Source: FCB group bacterium (lineage in GTDB: Bacteria; Zixibacteria; MSB-5A5; GN15; JAAZOE01). Taken from it: a stretch of DNA of 39,159 bases. Location of the stretch: the NCBI GenBank assembly GCA_024231695.1, contig JAAEQF010000725.1, forward strand, positions 1 through 39,159, given 5' to 3'. This document shows positions 16,094 through 24,943 of this stretch, piece by piece. The notes beneath the pieces were generated by a model. It had not been told where the DNA came from. It was given only the letters and a program-made list of their open reading frames with translations, and did no database searches. The translations under genes were made by a program, and so were the position numbers. The first letter of the stretch is position 1. Each line of letters starts with the position of its first letter.

Positions 16094-19000
16094 ATGCGTA
16101 TTTATAAGACGCTGATGATATGTGCCGTAATATTATGTACAACAACACTATATGCCGACAACACAACACTGATTCCGGGTCGTGAAACCATATCGGTTGC
16201 TCTGGAGGAGTCGGATATTTATCGGACTGTCCTTCGTTTTGATCTTGGCAACTTCTCCAAGGAATCGGTTGAAATCAACGGCGAGACCCATTATACGATT
16301 TCTTTGGGGCGGGAAAACACTACAACCATCAAAGGCGATCCGGCTCTACCCCGGATTTGCCGCAGTATTATTATTCCAGATAACGGCAACGTACGAATTG
16401 ATATACTGTCCTCTGAATATGTTGATTTTCCCAATACACCAGTGGCGCCATCCCGGGGAATCATTTATCGCACCGACAATCCGGCTGATATCCCGTATGA
16501 GTTTTCGCCGGTTTATGAGGCGGACAGTTGGTATCCCCATCAAATCGCTGACGTTCGCGAACCGTTTATTCTTCGTGATTACCGAGGCACGGTAGTTGAC
16601 GTCTATCCTTTCCAGTATAATCCGGTCAGTCGGACGCTGCGGGTTTATACTTCGGTAACCGTGGAAGTGACCACCGACGATAAGAGTGGGGCTTCGGCCG
16701 TTGCCAGTTTTGATGATGGGATCGGTCTGGTAAGCGCCTTCGATCAGTTGTATGCCCAGCGTTTTATCAATTACGAAACGGCTCAGACTGCCTATACGCC
16801 GATGACGGAACAGGGCGATATGTTGATTATTACCCATGATGATTTTCATGATGCCATGATGCCGTTGATTGAATGGAAACGTCAGAAAGGGATTAAGACG
16901 ACAATCATTGACGTTTCGGCCATCGGGAATAACAGCACAGCCATCAAGGCGTTTATTCAGGATTTCTATGACAGCACCGATCTGGCCTGGATCCTGCTGA
17001 TCGGCGACGGCAATGAAATCGATCCACCCTATGCCTCAGGCGGCGCATCCGATCCAAGTTATGCCAAGCTGGCCGGGAGCGACGACTATCCCGATGCATT
17101 TATCGGCCGTTTTTCAGCCCAATCGGTGGCTGATGTCGAAACTCAAGTGGAACGGACTTTGACTTATGAGCAAAATCCGCCCGGTAGCGGCTGGTTCGGC
17201 AAAGGATCCGGGATCGCCTCAAGTGAAGGCGCCGGTATCGGACACAACTTTGAGATAGACTATGAGCATTCCGGATTAATGCGTACCGACCTGCTGGGTT
17301 TTACCTATACCGAGGTCGATGAAATATATGATCCGGGAGCGTTGGCTTCAACTTTATCCAATGCCCTGAACGCCGGCCGCGGTCTGGTCAACTACACCGG
17401 ACATGGCAGCACCACGGCCTGGGCAACAACCGGCTTCTCCAATACTCACATCAACAATCTGACTAATAATAATATGCTACCGCTGGTGATCAGCGTCGGT
17501 TGTATCAACGGGAATTTCGACGGATATACCTGTTTCGCGGAAACCTGGCAAAGAGCTACCAATGCCGGATCACCCACTGGAGCTATCGCTTCTTACATGT
17601 CTTCAATCAATCAATCCTGGGCACCACCGATGGACGCGCAGGATGAGATTGTCGATTTACTGGTAGCGGAAAGCATGATTACTGTAGGCGGTCTTTGCTA
17701 CAGCGGTTCCTGCAAAATGATCGATCTCAACGGCTCCGACGGAGTCGAGATGTACGACACCTGGCATATTTTCGGCGATCCGTCTATTCAGGTCTGGCAT
17801 ACCGATCCACTAAGTTTGTCATCGGTTAGCCATGGCTCGGAAATGGCCATCAACGCGACGACTTTTGATATAGATCTGGGTGGAGTCGAAAGCGCTCTCT
17901 GTGTTCTTTATGCCGATGGTATCAATTACGGTCAGGCTTATTCGGGTTCCGGCGGTTTGACAACTATTAACATCGATCAGGTGTTGCCGATCGGCGAGGA
18001 TATTATCCTGACTGTCACGGCCGATAATTATTTGCCCTACACGGCAACATTGCAGGTCATCTCTCCTGACGGGCCTTATGTCGTTTACGATCAAACCCTG
18101 ATCAACGATTTGATCGGCGGCAATGATAACGGCGAGATCAATCACGGCGAGAGTATAAATCTGGATTTGCAGTTAAAAAACGTGGGTCCGGCCGAGGCGG
18201 TCAATGTCAGCGCCATTTTATCCACTACCGATTCCTTTATTGTGATTACCGACGCCGAGGAATATTACGGCAACATAAGTGGTGACGATACGGTCAATAT
18301 CGCTGAAGCATTTGGATTCGACGTCTCTCAGGATATTCCCGATGGCCATCTTATTCCGCTGACCTTGACAGTTAGTGACGATGCTGACGGCATTTGGACG
18401 AGTGAAATTTACCTGACGGCCCATGCACCGATACTCGGGTTTCTTAATGTGGCCATTGATGATACCGAGGAGAACGACAACGGTGTATTTGATCCGGATG
18501 AAACGATCAAATTGGCGGTCACATTGGAAAACACTGGCTCCGGTATTGCGGAAGGACTAACGGTTACGCTTTCCAGCCTGTCTTCGTTCATCACCATGAC
18601 CGATAATATAGGGACTTTTTCCGAGATTTTACCTTCCGGTGGCACAGCCGAAAACGGTCTTGATAATTTTACTATTTCGGCATCAATTATCTGCCCACGT
18701 GGTGAAATTGTAGCTTTTGAATTGAATATCGCCGACGGCCTGGGTTATGCAAAGACAATCGAATTCGATCTGACAATCAGTGATCGCGAAATAATCTGCC
18801 TGGATGACTTTTCGGTTGATCTGGGCTGGACCGGTTTGGGCGGTTCCGGCGAATGGACCATTGGTCCGGCGGTCGGTGGCACCGGCAGCGATGGTTACGG
18901 CAATATTGACCCAACCATGGATCACAGCCCATCGGAAGACAATCAGGTTCTGGGTAATGATTTGACTACCGACGATGGCGACTACAACTCTTATCTGAGC

Positions 19001-19537
19001 AATACCTACTGGGTAACTTCACCGGTTCTCAGCTGTCTCGATCATGACCGCGTGGTTCTAAGTTATTATCGCTGGCTGGGAGTCGAAAACGGTTATGACA
19101 ACGCATTGATGCAAGTCTATGACGGCAGTCAATGGGTCACTTTGTTCGACAATGGCAGTATACTTTACATTGATTCGAACTGGGTGTACGAGGAATACGA
19201 TTTATCGGCAACCGCCGATGGCAATGCCGAATTACGAATTCGTTTCGGTATCGGTACCACCGACGCCTCATGGAATTATTCCGGCTGGAATATCGATGAT
19301 TTGATGTTACGAGGATTCAACATCCGGCCGATGTTCATTTGCGGCGATGCCGATGGCGATGAGGAGATTACTGTGGGAGACGCCGTCTATTTGATTAATT
19401 ACGTGTTCAAAAACGGCACCGCCCCGCCGATTATGGTGGCCGCCGAAGTCACCAATGACGGCGTAATTAATGTTGGTGATGTCGTATTTTTGATTAACCG
19501 TGTTTTTAAAGATGGACCGGCGCCGCAGTGTCCCTGA
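16094..19537 (+). CDS. Secreted C25 (gingipain-like) cysteine peptidase with dockerin-like C-terminus
   Basis: The ATG at 16094 is preferred over the upstream TTG (16082) because GGGAGA is correctly spaced only for it. The 1147-aa product has a signal peptide (1-21), a propeptide-like beta region to about 235 and a peptidase C25 catalytic domain (about 240-575). The His-Cys dyad is visible as NYTGHG (H437) and ISVGCING (C470), and the domain ends in FGDPSIQVW. Beta-sandwich domains and an adhesin-like domain with a WSY-x-GWNIDDL signature follow. The last 65 residues form a dockerin-like pair (GDADGDEEITVGDAVYLINYVFK; second loop degenerate, VTNDGVINVGDVVF) ending QCP. It probably cleaves extracellular proteins; its specificity is unknown. 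The gene is the first of three dockerin-tagged peptidase genes. Confidence 0.92.
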   Translation: MRIYKTLMICAVILCTTTLYADNTTLIPGRETISVALEESDIYRTVLRFDLGNFSKESVEINGETHYTISLGRENTTTIKGDPALPRICRSIIIPDNGNVRIDILSSEYVDFPNTPVAPSRGIIYRTDNPADIPYEFSPVYEADSWYPHQIADVREPFILRDYRGTVVDVYPFQYNPVSRTLRVYTSVTVEVTTDDKSGASAVASFDDGIGLVSAFDQLYAQRFINYETAQTAYTPMTEQGDMLIITHDDFHDAMMPLIEWKRQKGIKTTIIDVSAIGNNSTAIKAFIQDFYDSTDLAWILLIGDGNEIDPPYASGGASDPSYAKLAGSDDYPDAFIGRFSAQSVADVETQVERTLTYEQNPPGSGWFGKGSGIASSEGAGIGHNFEIDYEHSGLMRTDLLGFTYTEVDEIYDPGALASTLSNALNAGRGLVNYTGHGSTTAWATTGFSNTHINNLTNNNMLPLVISVGCINGNFDGYTCFAETWQRATNAGSPTGAIASYMSSINQSWAPPMDAQDEIVDLLVAESMITVGGLCYSGSCKMIDLNGSDGVEMYDTWHIFGDPSIQVWHTDPLSLSSVSHGSEMAINATTFDIDLGGVESALCVLYADGINYGQAYSGSGGLTTINIDQVLPIGEDIILTVTADNYLPYTATLQVISPDGPYVVYDQTLINDLIGGNDNGEINHGESINLDLQLKNVGPAEAVNVSAILSTTDSFIVITDAEEYYGNISGDDTVNIAEAFGFDVSQDIPDGHLIPLTLTVSDDADGIWTSEIYLTAHAPILGFLNVAIDDTEENDNGVFDPDETIKLAVTLENTGSGIAEGLTVTLSSLSSFITMTDNIGTFSEILPSGGTAENGLDNFTISASIICPRGEIVAFELNIADGLGYAKTIEFDLTISDREIICLDDFSVDLGWTGLGGSGEWTIGPAVGGTGSDGYGNIDPTMDHSPSEDNQVLGNDLTTDDGDYNSYLSNTYWVTSPVLSCLDHDRVVLSYYRWLGVENGYDNALMQVYDGSQWVTLFDNGSILYIDSNWVYEEYDLSATADGNAELRIRFGIGTTDASWNYSGWNIDDLMLRGFNIRPMFICGDADGDEEITVGDAVYLINYVFKNGTAPPIMVAAEVTNDGVINVGDVVFLINRVFKDGPAPQCP

Positions 19538-19576
19538 ATATACGCGTGACATCCGATCAAAACTACTAAGCAATTG

Positions 19577-19599
19577 GGGAGTCGGCTCGGCTCCCTTTT
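19577..19599 (+). terminator. Possible terminator after the first C25 gene
   Basis: GGGAG (19577-19581) pairs with CTCCC (19591-19595) and is followed by TTTT. The stem is short, so some read-through into the M14 gene is likely. Confidence 0.5.
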
Positions 19600-19620
19600 A
19601 CATACTTTGAGGACGGTCTT

Positions 19621-21792
19621 ATGAAAGCGACAAAAGTGTTCAGCAGCCTTATATTTTTCATCTTCGTCGCGGTGTCGTTTTTATCGGCCGGAAACAGCCC
19701 GATCATCCAGTCCCGGGTTTTTATCGAAACGAAAACGGAATGGCTGGCTCTGCGCGGTATGCATCTCGATCAGGTCTGGAGTGGCGAAAACTATATTGAA
19801 ATCGTGACTGACCGGGAGGAACTTAACCGGATCGAGGCGCTGGGCATAAAAACCCAGATCGTACATGCTAACCTGACGCAGCACCTGCAATCACGTCTCC
19901 CCCAGCGCGGTATGGGCGACTACAAAACCCTGGCTGAGATCAACGCCTATCTTGACAATATAATCGCTTCCTATCCCGGAATCGTTTCGGCCAAAACTTC
20001 TATCGGACAGACAATTGAAGGTCGTGAAATGTGGGCCGTAAAAATATCTGACAACCCCAACATCGATGAGGACGAACCAGAAGTGTTGTACACGTCCTGT
20101 ATCCATGCCCGGGAGGTGATCACGCCGGAAGTGTTGTTTTATTTTATTGATCATCTAACACAGAATTACGGAACCGACCCGACGGTTACCGATCTGGTTG
20201 ATAATCGGGAATTGTGGTTTGTCATCGTATGCAATCCGGATGGGTATTATCATAACGAGGTTATCGAGCCCCTCGGCGGTGGCATGTGGCGCAAAAATCG
20301 GCGCGACAACGGTGACGGAGAATTTGGCGTCGATCTCAATCGTAACTGGGGTTATATGTGGGGTCTGGACGACGTTGGATCGTCACCCAATACAGAAGAT
20401 AATACTTATCGAGGTACCAGTGCTTTCTCCGAACCGGAAACACAGAACCTGAAAACCTTCACCGAGGCGCATGATTTTGTAATTGCCGTTTATTACCATG
20501 CCTATTCCAATCTGATTCTGTGGCCCTGGGGATATGATCAGATATACACTCCCGATGAAGCGATCTATGCCGCTTTCGGCGACAGCGTGCAGGCCATGAA
20601 CGGTTATGCGCCGGGACCAGGATGGGTGCTGTATGTAACTAATGGAGCCAGCGACGACTGGTATTATGGCGAGCAAACGACCAAGGAAAAGATTTACAGT
20701 TTTACCTTCGAGGTCGGTAGTTACGATGATAATTTCTGGCCTCCGGCGAACAGGATAAGCGATTTGGTCTCTGAAAATCTGGAACCGAACTTATTTATCG
20801 CTGATATCGCCGACCGCATGGAAAGGCTGGCGCCGCCGGTCAGTCCGGTAGTAATGGTTGCCGACACTGTACCCGCGAATGGGTACGATGTCGATTGGAG
20901 CCATGATGATTCCATCAATACGGCCGTAGAATACGAATTGAATGAGTTGAGCAATTATCAGATCGTCACTGATGCGGCCGATGATTTCGATTACTGGGAG
21001 AACAAGCAATTTAGCAGTTCCTCGAGTAGGTCCTATTCGGAGTCCTACAGTTTTTATTCGGGAGCAAGCAACGGTCTTTTCCGGCATATCACACTGACCG
21101 AAACATATCTGGTGCAACCCGGCGATACGATTCGCTTCATGACCTGGTACGATATCGAAATCGACTGGGATTATGCCTATGTGGAAGTTTCAACAGATGG
21201 TGTGAATTTTGAATCGATTGAAGGCAACCTGACAACCACCACTAATCCCAACGGCAACAATCACGGGCACGGTATCACCGGTGTTTCAGGGGGCTGGGTC
21301 GAGGGACTTTTCGGGCTGGACGCCTATGTCGGTCAGGAAATATACTACCGCCTGTTATATAATACCGACGGCGCAGTAATTGATGAGGGGATTTATTTCG
21401 ACGACATCTATCCGGTTTGCTTTTATGCTCAGGACACGGCTTATACCGTCGCCGCCCCCGCCACAAATCTCTCGTTTTCGGATAAAACGGAAGGTGTTTA
21501 TTTTTACCGAGTCCGCGCTCGCGATGTTGAAAACCAGTGGAGCCAGTATTCCAACTTCGCTGGAACGGTGGCCATAGTAACCTTTATTTGCGGCGACGCC
21601 AATGGCGATGAAACCCTCAATGTCGGTGACGCCGTTTATGTCATCAACTATGTGTTCAAAAACGGTGCCGCACCTGACCCGCTGGAGGCCGGAGATGCCA
21701 ATTGTGACGGAGTTATCAACGTCGGCGACGCCGTCTATCTGATCAACTTTGTCTTCAAAGGCGGCCCTGATCCTTGTGCCAGTTGTCCCTGA
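19621..21792 (+). CDS. Secreted M14 zinc carboxypeptidase with dockerin-like C-terminus
   Basis: This 723-aa protein has a signal peptide (1-23), a short prodomain and a peptidase M14 domain (about 100-400). Zinc ligands and catalytic residues are visible: HAREV with H162 and E165, H293 in YYHAYSN, substrate-binding N240-R241 in DLNRNWG, and E364 in FTFEVGS. The layout resembles carboxypeptidase T-type enzymes that remove C-terminal residues. A jelly-roll region with SYSESYSFYSG and YFDDIYPV signatures follows, then a C-terminal dockerin pair (GDANGDETLNVGDAVYVINY and GDANCDGVINVGDAVYLINF) ending CASCP. GAGGAC precedes the ATG. It lies 83 bp after the C25 gene with no clear promoter of its own, so co-transcription by read-through is plausible. 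Confidence 0.93.
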   Translation: MKATKVFSSLIFFIFVAVSFLSAGNSPIIQSRVFIETKTEWLALRGMHLDQVWSGENYIEIVTDREELNRIEALGIKTQIVHANLTQHLQSRLPQRGMGDYKTLAEINAYLDNIIASYPGIVSAKTSIGQTIEGREMWAVKISDNPNIDEDEPEVLYTSCIHAREVITPEVLFYFIDHLTQNYGTDPTVTDLVDNRELWFVIVCNPDGYYHNEVIEPLGGGMWRKNRRDNGDGEFGVDLNRNWGYMWGLDDVGSSPNTEDNTYRGTSAFSEPETQNLKTFTEAHDFVIAVYYHAYSNLILWPWGYDQIYTPDEAIYAAFGDSVQAMNGYAPGPGWVLYVTNGASDDWYYGEQTTKEKIYSFTFEVGSYDDNFWPPANRISDLVSENLEPNLFIADIADRMERLAPPVSPVVMVADTVPANGYDVDWSHDDSINTAVEYELNELSNYQIVTDAADDFDYWENKQFSSSSSRSYSESYSFYSGASNGLFRHITLTETYLVQPGDTIRFMTWYDIEIDWDYAYVEVSTDGVNFESIEGNLTTTTNPNGNNHGHGITGVSGGWVEGLFGLDAYVGQEIYYRLLYNTDGAVIDEGIYFDDIYPVCFYAQDTAYTVAAPATNLSFSDKTEGVYFYRVRARDVENQWSQYSNFAGTVAIVTFICGDANGDETLNVGDAVYVINYVFKNGAAPDPLEAGDANCDGVINVGDAVYLINFVFKGGPDPCASCP

Positions 21793-21799
21793 TTCCGGA

Positions 21800-21823
21800 A
21801 TGGGCTCGCCACAGCCCATTTTT
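21800..21823 (+). terminator. Intrinsic terminator of the M14 carboxypeptidase gene
   Basis: A 7-bp stem (ATGGGCT/AGCCCAT, 6-nt loop) runs straight into TTTTT. It starts 7 bp after the stop codon. Confidence 0.75.
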
Positions 21824-21827
21824 GTAG

Positions 21828-21855
21828 TTGACCATATTTTATCTGAGCATATATT
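21828..21855 (+). promoter_or_regulatory. Promoter of the C39-like/VCBS protein gene
   Basis: TTGACC (21828-21833) and TATATT (21850-21855) are 16 bp apart. The leader to the ATG at 21967 is about 105 nt. Confidence 0.6.
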
Positions 21856-21966
21856 GAAGTATGCCCTGATTTAACTCGTACCGCCTACTTAATAGGCGCA
21901 GGGCAGAATATGAGTCATTTCATCAAGTTGTCTTATCAAAGTTTAGACAAGGCAGGAGGGATTATC

Positions 21967-24360
21967 ATGAAACGGGTAAGAACAGCGTTTTTCGTCGTGG
22001 CTCTACTTGTAGCTGCGATAGCGCCGGCTTCGGCCCAGCAAAGCCGTACCGGGCCGGTTCCACCGCCCGGTACCGATCGTGGCTTGATTGAGCCGACTCG
22101 AGCGCAAGTATTAATCTCCGGTGTTCCAACTTATATCTGGCATCACGGCTGCGGTCCCACCGCCGTCGGGATGGTCGTTGGTTACTGGGACGGTTTGGGG
22201 GCCTCACAGCTCGTTGACGGCGACGCCTCCACGCAAACGGCAGCGGCCAACACCATGATGACCAATGATGACGGCAATGGAAGCTGCGGGGGCATGGATT
22301 CCAATCACTTCCAGGATTATTCCTGTCCCAAGGATTATTCACCCAGTCCGCTTCAGACGGATCGATCCGAAACGGGAGGGGCGCATACCGACGATTGCGT
22401 AGGCGATTTTATGTACACATCGCATAGTTACCGCAGCAATTATTATGGTTGGAGCTGGTTTAGCCATGTTCCCCGGTCATTCACCGAATATGTCGATCTG
22501 GTTGCTCCCGGCTCGAATCCACAGGCGACCAACCATTATTATGGCACCGGACTTTGGGCCGAATATGTCGCCGAAATTGACGCCAATCGCCCGGTGGTTC
22601 TTCTGGTTGACACCGATGGCGACGAATATACCGATCACTTTGTGACGGGAATCGGTTATAACGACGTGACCATGCAATACGCGATTTATGACACCTGGGA
22701 TCACTCGACACACTGGTATAACTGGCATGGCTTGCTCTCCGGTTCGCCTTGGGGAATATACGGAATAACCAAATTCAGCGTCGAGTATGGTCTGGAAATT
22801 GAATCGAGTCTCCCCTATCAGAATCAGATCGATGTATCAACAGTCACTGATATATCGGTCGTCTTCAACCTGGATGTTGACCTGGCGACATTAATCGATG
22901 CCAATTTCATGGTTTATGGTTCTCTGACCGGTCTGCATCCGGGGACATTAAGCTACGACAGCCCCTCACGCACGGCTACTTTTGATCCGACCGATGATTT
23001 TTCCGCCGGCGAACTGGTGACGGTCACGCTTACCACCGGCTTGGAATCGGCGGCCCTTGGTTATCCCCTGATGACAAATCATCTCTGGTCATTTACTACC
23101 TCTACCAGCGGGGGCGGCGTTTTCGTTCATGAAAGAAGCCTGGTCACGGCCAACGACCCCAGGGAGTTGTGCGCCGCCGATTTCAACGGCGACGGTATTA
23201 TCGATTTGGCTGTCGTATGTGATCTAAATGTATCGATATTAATGGGCCAGGGTGACGGCAGTTTTGCCGCAGCGGCGGATCACGTTATCGATCCCATGTA
23301 TGGCTTCGGTCTGGCTCCCGGCGATCTTGACCAGGATGGTGACATCGATCTGGCTGTGTCAGTGGAAAGCTCCGAGTATATGCCATTTATTTTTACCCTG
23401 CTCAACAACGGCGACGGAACTTTTGTGTCATCCATGCTGTACCCGGTGTCAAGCGCCAGCGGAATGCCTATAATCATCGATCTCGACGGTGACGGTGCGC
23501 CGGATATGGCCAAAGTCAATACCTGGAATCATCAGACAGGCGTATTCATAAACAACGGCGATGGAACCTTTGCCGCAGAGGAAATATATCCGGTCGCCAC
23601 CGCGCCTTATGCCCTTTGTGCCGGTGACATTGAGAGTGATTATGATTTCGACCTGGCGGTGGCCGCCGTTCAATCGGATGACATCAGCACTCTGGCCAAT
23701 AACGGCGACGGAACCTTTGGCACGGCCGTATCTCATGCCAACGCCTGGAACGGGTACGACATATGCGCCGCCGATTTCAATGGGGATGGGCATATCGACC
23801 TGGCCAATGCCTCCGAGGACGGCGAATATATGGGCTATATTCATACCCTGCTCAACGATGGTGAGGGCGGATTTAGCAGAGATGGCGTGCTGTATATCGG
23901 CGGGTCGGCCATGTCGGTCGCGGCCGGTGATCTGGATGGCGATGGCGATATCGATCTGACCACCGGTAGTGAATCTGACCAGGTTTACATTTTAACCAAT
24001 TACGGTGATGGAGTTTTCTCCAAACCGATCGTGTTTCCTTCGGGAACCTACCCTCACCCGATTATTCTGGCCGATTTCAATAATGACGGCACGCTGGATA
24101 TGGCCAAATCGGTTGGCGGTATCGACGGCGTTAAAATCTACCTGAATTACACCTATCTGTGCGGAGACGCCAATCGCGATTACTCGCTCAACGTCGGCGA
24201 TGCGGTCTATATCATAAATTACGTCTTCAAAGGCGGTCCGACTCCCGAACCGCTTGAATCCGGCGACGCCAATTGTGATGACGCGGTCAATGTCGGTGAT
24301 GCCGTTTATATGATAAATTTCGTCTTTAAAGACGGACCGGCCCCATGTTGTCCTGAGTAA
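21967..24360 (+). CDS. Secreted C39-like peptidase/VCBS-repeat protein with dockerin-like C-terminus
   Basis: The ATG at 21967 follows AGGAGGG and begins a clear signal peptide (ending ASAQ), so an upstream in-frame ATG at 21910 is rejected. The 797-aa product has an N-terminal papain-fold, C39-like domain (about 45-260) with HGCGPTA (C62), DHFVTGIGY (H224) and YDTWD (D242), a plausible Cys-His-Asp triad. A Big_5/SbsA-type Ig-like domain (about 275-380) follows, then roughly seven FG-GAP/VCBS-type repeats (xDFNGDGxxDL, GDLDGDGDIDL) to about 730. It ends in a dockerin pair (GDANRDYSLNVGDAVYIINY and GDANCDDAVNVGDAVYMINF) with tail CCPE. It is predicted extracellular; the Ca-binding repeats suggest a stable surface protein. 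The peptidase activity is inferred from the motifs only. Confidence 0.88.
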   Translation: MKRVRTAFFVVALLVAAIAPASAQQSRTGPVPPPGTDRGLIEPTRAQVLISGVPTYIWHHGCGPTAVGMVVGYWDGLGASQLVDGDASTQTAAANTMMTNDDGNGSCGGMDSNHFQDYSCPKDYSPSPLQTDRSETGGAHTDDCVGDFMYTSHSYRSNYYGWSWFSHVPRSFTEYVDLVAPGSNPQATNHYYGTGLWAEYVAEIDANRPVVLLVDTDGDEYTDHFVTGIGYNDVTMQYAIYDTWDHSTHWYNWHGLLSGSPWGIYGITKFSVEYGLEIESSLPYQNQIDVSTVTDISVVFNLDVDLATLIDANFMVYGSLTGLHPGTLSYDSPSRTATFDPTDDFSAGELVTVTLTTGLESAALGYPLMTNHLWSFTTSTSGGGVFVHERSLVTANDPRELCAADFNGDGIIDLAVVCDLNVSILMGQGDGSFAAAADHVIDPMYGFGLAPGDLDQDGDIDLAVSVESSEYMPFIFTLLNNGDGTFVSSMLYPVSSASGMPIIIDLDGDGAPDMAKVNTWNHQTGVFINNGDGTFAAEEIYPVATAPYALCAGDIESDYDFDLAVAAVQSDDISTLANNGDGTFGTAVSHANAWNGYDICAADFNGDGHIDLANASEDGEYMGYIHTLLNDGEGGFSRDGVLYIGGSAMSVAAGDLDGDGDIDLTTGSESDQVYILTNYGDGVFSKPIVFPSGTYPHPIILADFNNDGTLDMAKSVGGIDGVKIYLNYTYLCGDANRDYSLNVGDAVYIINYVFKGGPTPEPLESGDANCDDAVNVGDAVYMINFVFKDGPAPCCPE

Positions 24361-24385
24361 AGGTATAAGACAGTTGAAAGTCCTG

Positions 24386-24418
24386 CCGGGCCGGAAGCAT
24401 TTTCCGACCCGGTTTATT
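24386..24418 (+). terminator. Terminator between convergent genes
   Basis: A long stem (CCGGGcCGGAA against TTCCGaCCCGG, loop GCATT) is followed by TTTATTTTTG. It terminates the plus-strand gene ending at 24360. Its T-run overlaps the last codons of the minus-strand gene at 24414. Confidence 0.8.
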
Positions 24419-24905
24419 TTTGTTTCAGATAATAATCGAGATAAGCGCTGCCTTTTTCGGTCAGATCATAATAGGTATGATTGCGATGTTTGATCCATTT
24501 CCCGGGGACGATATTTTTTCGATATTGGATCATTTTCGGTTCGACCCGTTTGAGCAGGGTTAATTCGCGCAGCTTCGTATGGCCATCATGAACCTCGCGA
24601 CGATCAAGATTGAGCATGGCTGCTACTTTATTGGAATAATCAAAGCCGTAGCGGCGGTGATGTTCCAGCAGCCGAAAATCTATATCATCGAGTAAATCAT
24701 AATCCTCATCAGGAGAATACTCCGCATCGCCAATAATATCGGGCCAGGCCAGCATAATCAACCGTGACGGATCGGCCTTGCTCAGGTTGGAACAATCAGC
24801 TCGATGAACCTTGATAACACCGTCATGGCTGAAATAACCGGTGATCGGGTCAGTTGGTTGAGGGTCACAGCAATTGGCGCTGATATAATTTTCTTTTAGA
24901 TTCAT
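24414..24905 (-). CDS. RelA/SpoT-type zinc-finger motif fused to a winged-helix domain
   Basis: This 163-aa protein begins with a segment matching the zinc-finger/RIS domain of RelA/SpoT: CCDPQPTDPITGY (C12-C13) and VHRADCSNL (H34, D37, C38). The spacing of C-C, H, D and C equals that of E. coli RelA C612, C613, H634, D637 and C638, which I recall from the literature. An acidic linker leads to a winged-helix-like domain (about 70-163) with a helix-turn-helix-like stretch (YSNKVAAMLNLDRREVHDGHTKL) and a YYDLTEKG wing. It resembles DUF2250/PadR-like regulators. It has no hydrolase or synthetase domain. It lies 38 bp downstream of glnA on the same strand, so a role in nitrogen control is likely but inferred. 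The ATG follows an intrinsic terminator by 7 nt and lacks a ribosome-binding site. Confidence 0.82.
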   Translation of the reverse strand: MNLKENYISANCCDPQPTDPITGYFSHDGVIKVHRADCSNLSKADPSRLIMLAWPDIIGDAEYSPDEDYDLLDDIDFRLLEHHRRYGFDYSNKVAAMLNLDRREVHDGHTKLRELTLLKRVEPKMIQYRKNIVPGKWIKHRNHTYYDLTEKGSAYLDYYLKQK

Positions 24906-24907
24906 AG

Positions 24908-24934
24908 AAAAAGGCCCGGCAACTCTGCCGGGCC
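24908..24934 (-). terminator. Intrinsic terminator/attenuator between glnA and the regulator gene
   Basis: On the minus strand a perfect 9-bp GC-rich stem (GGCCCGGCA, GAGT, TGCCGGGCC) is followed by TTTTTC. The ATG of the downstream gene begins two bases after the T-run. It should end most glnA transcripts and could act as an attenuator for the regulator. Confidence 0.85.
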
Positions 24935-24943
24935 ATTATCGGT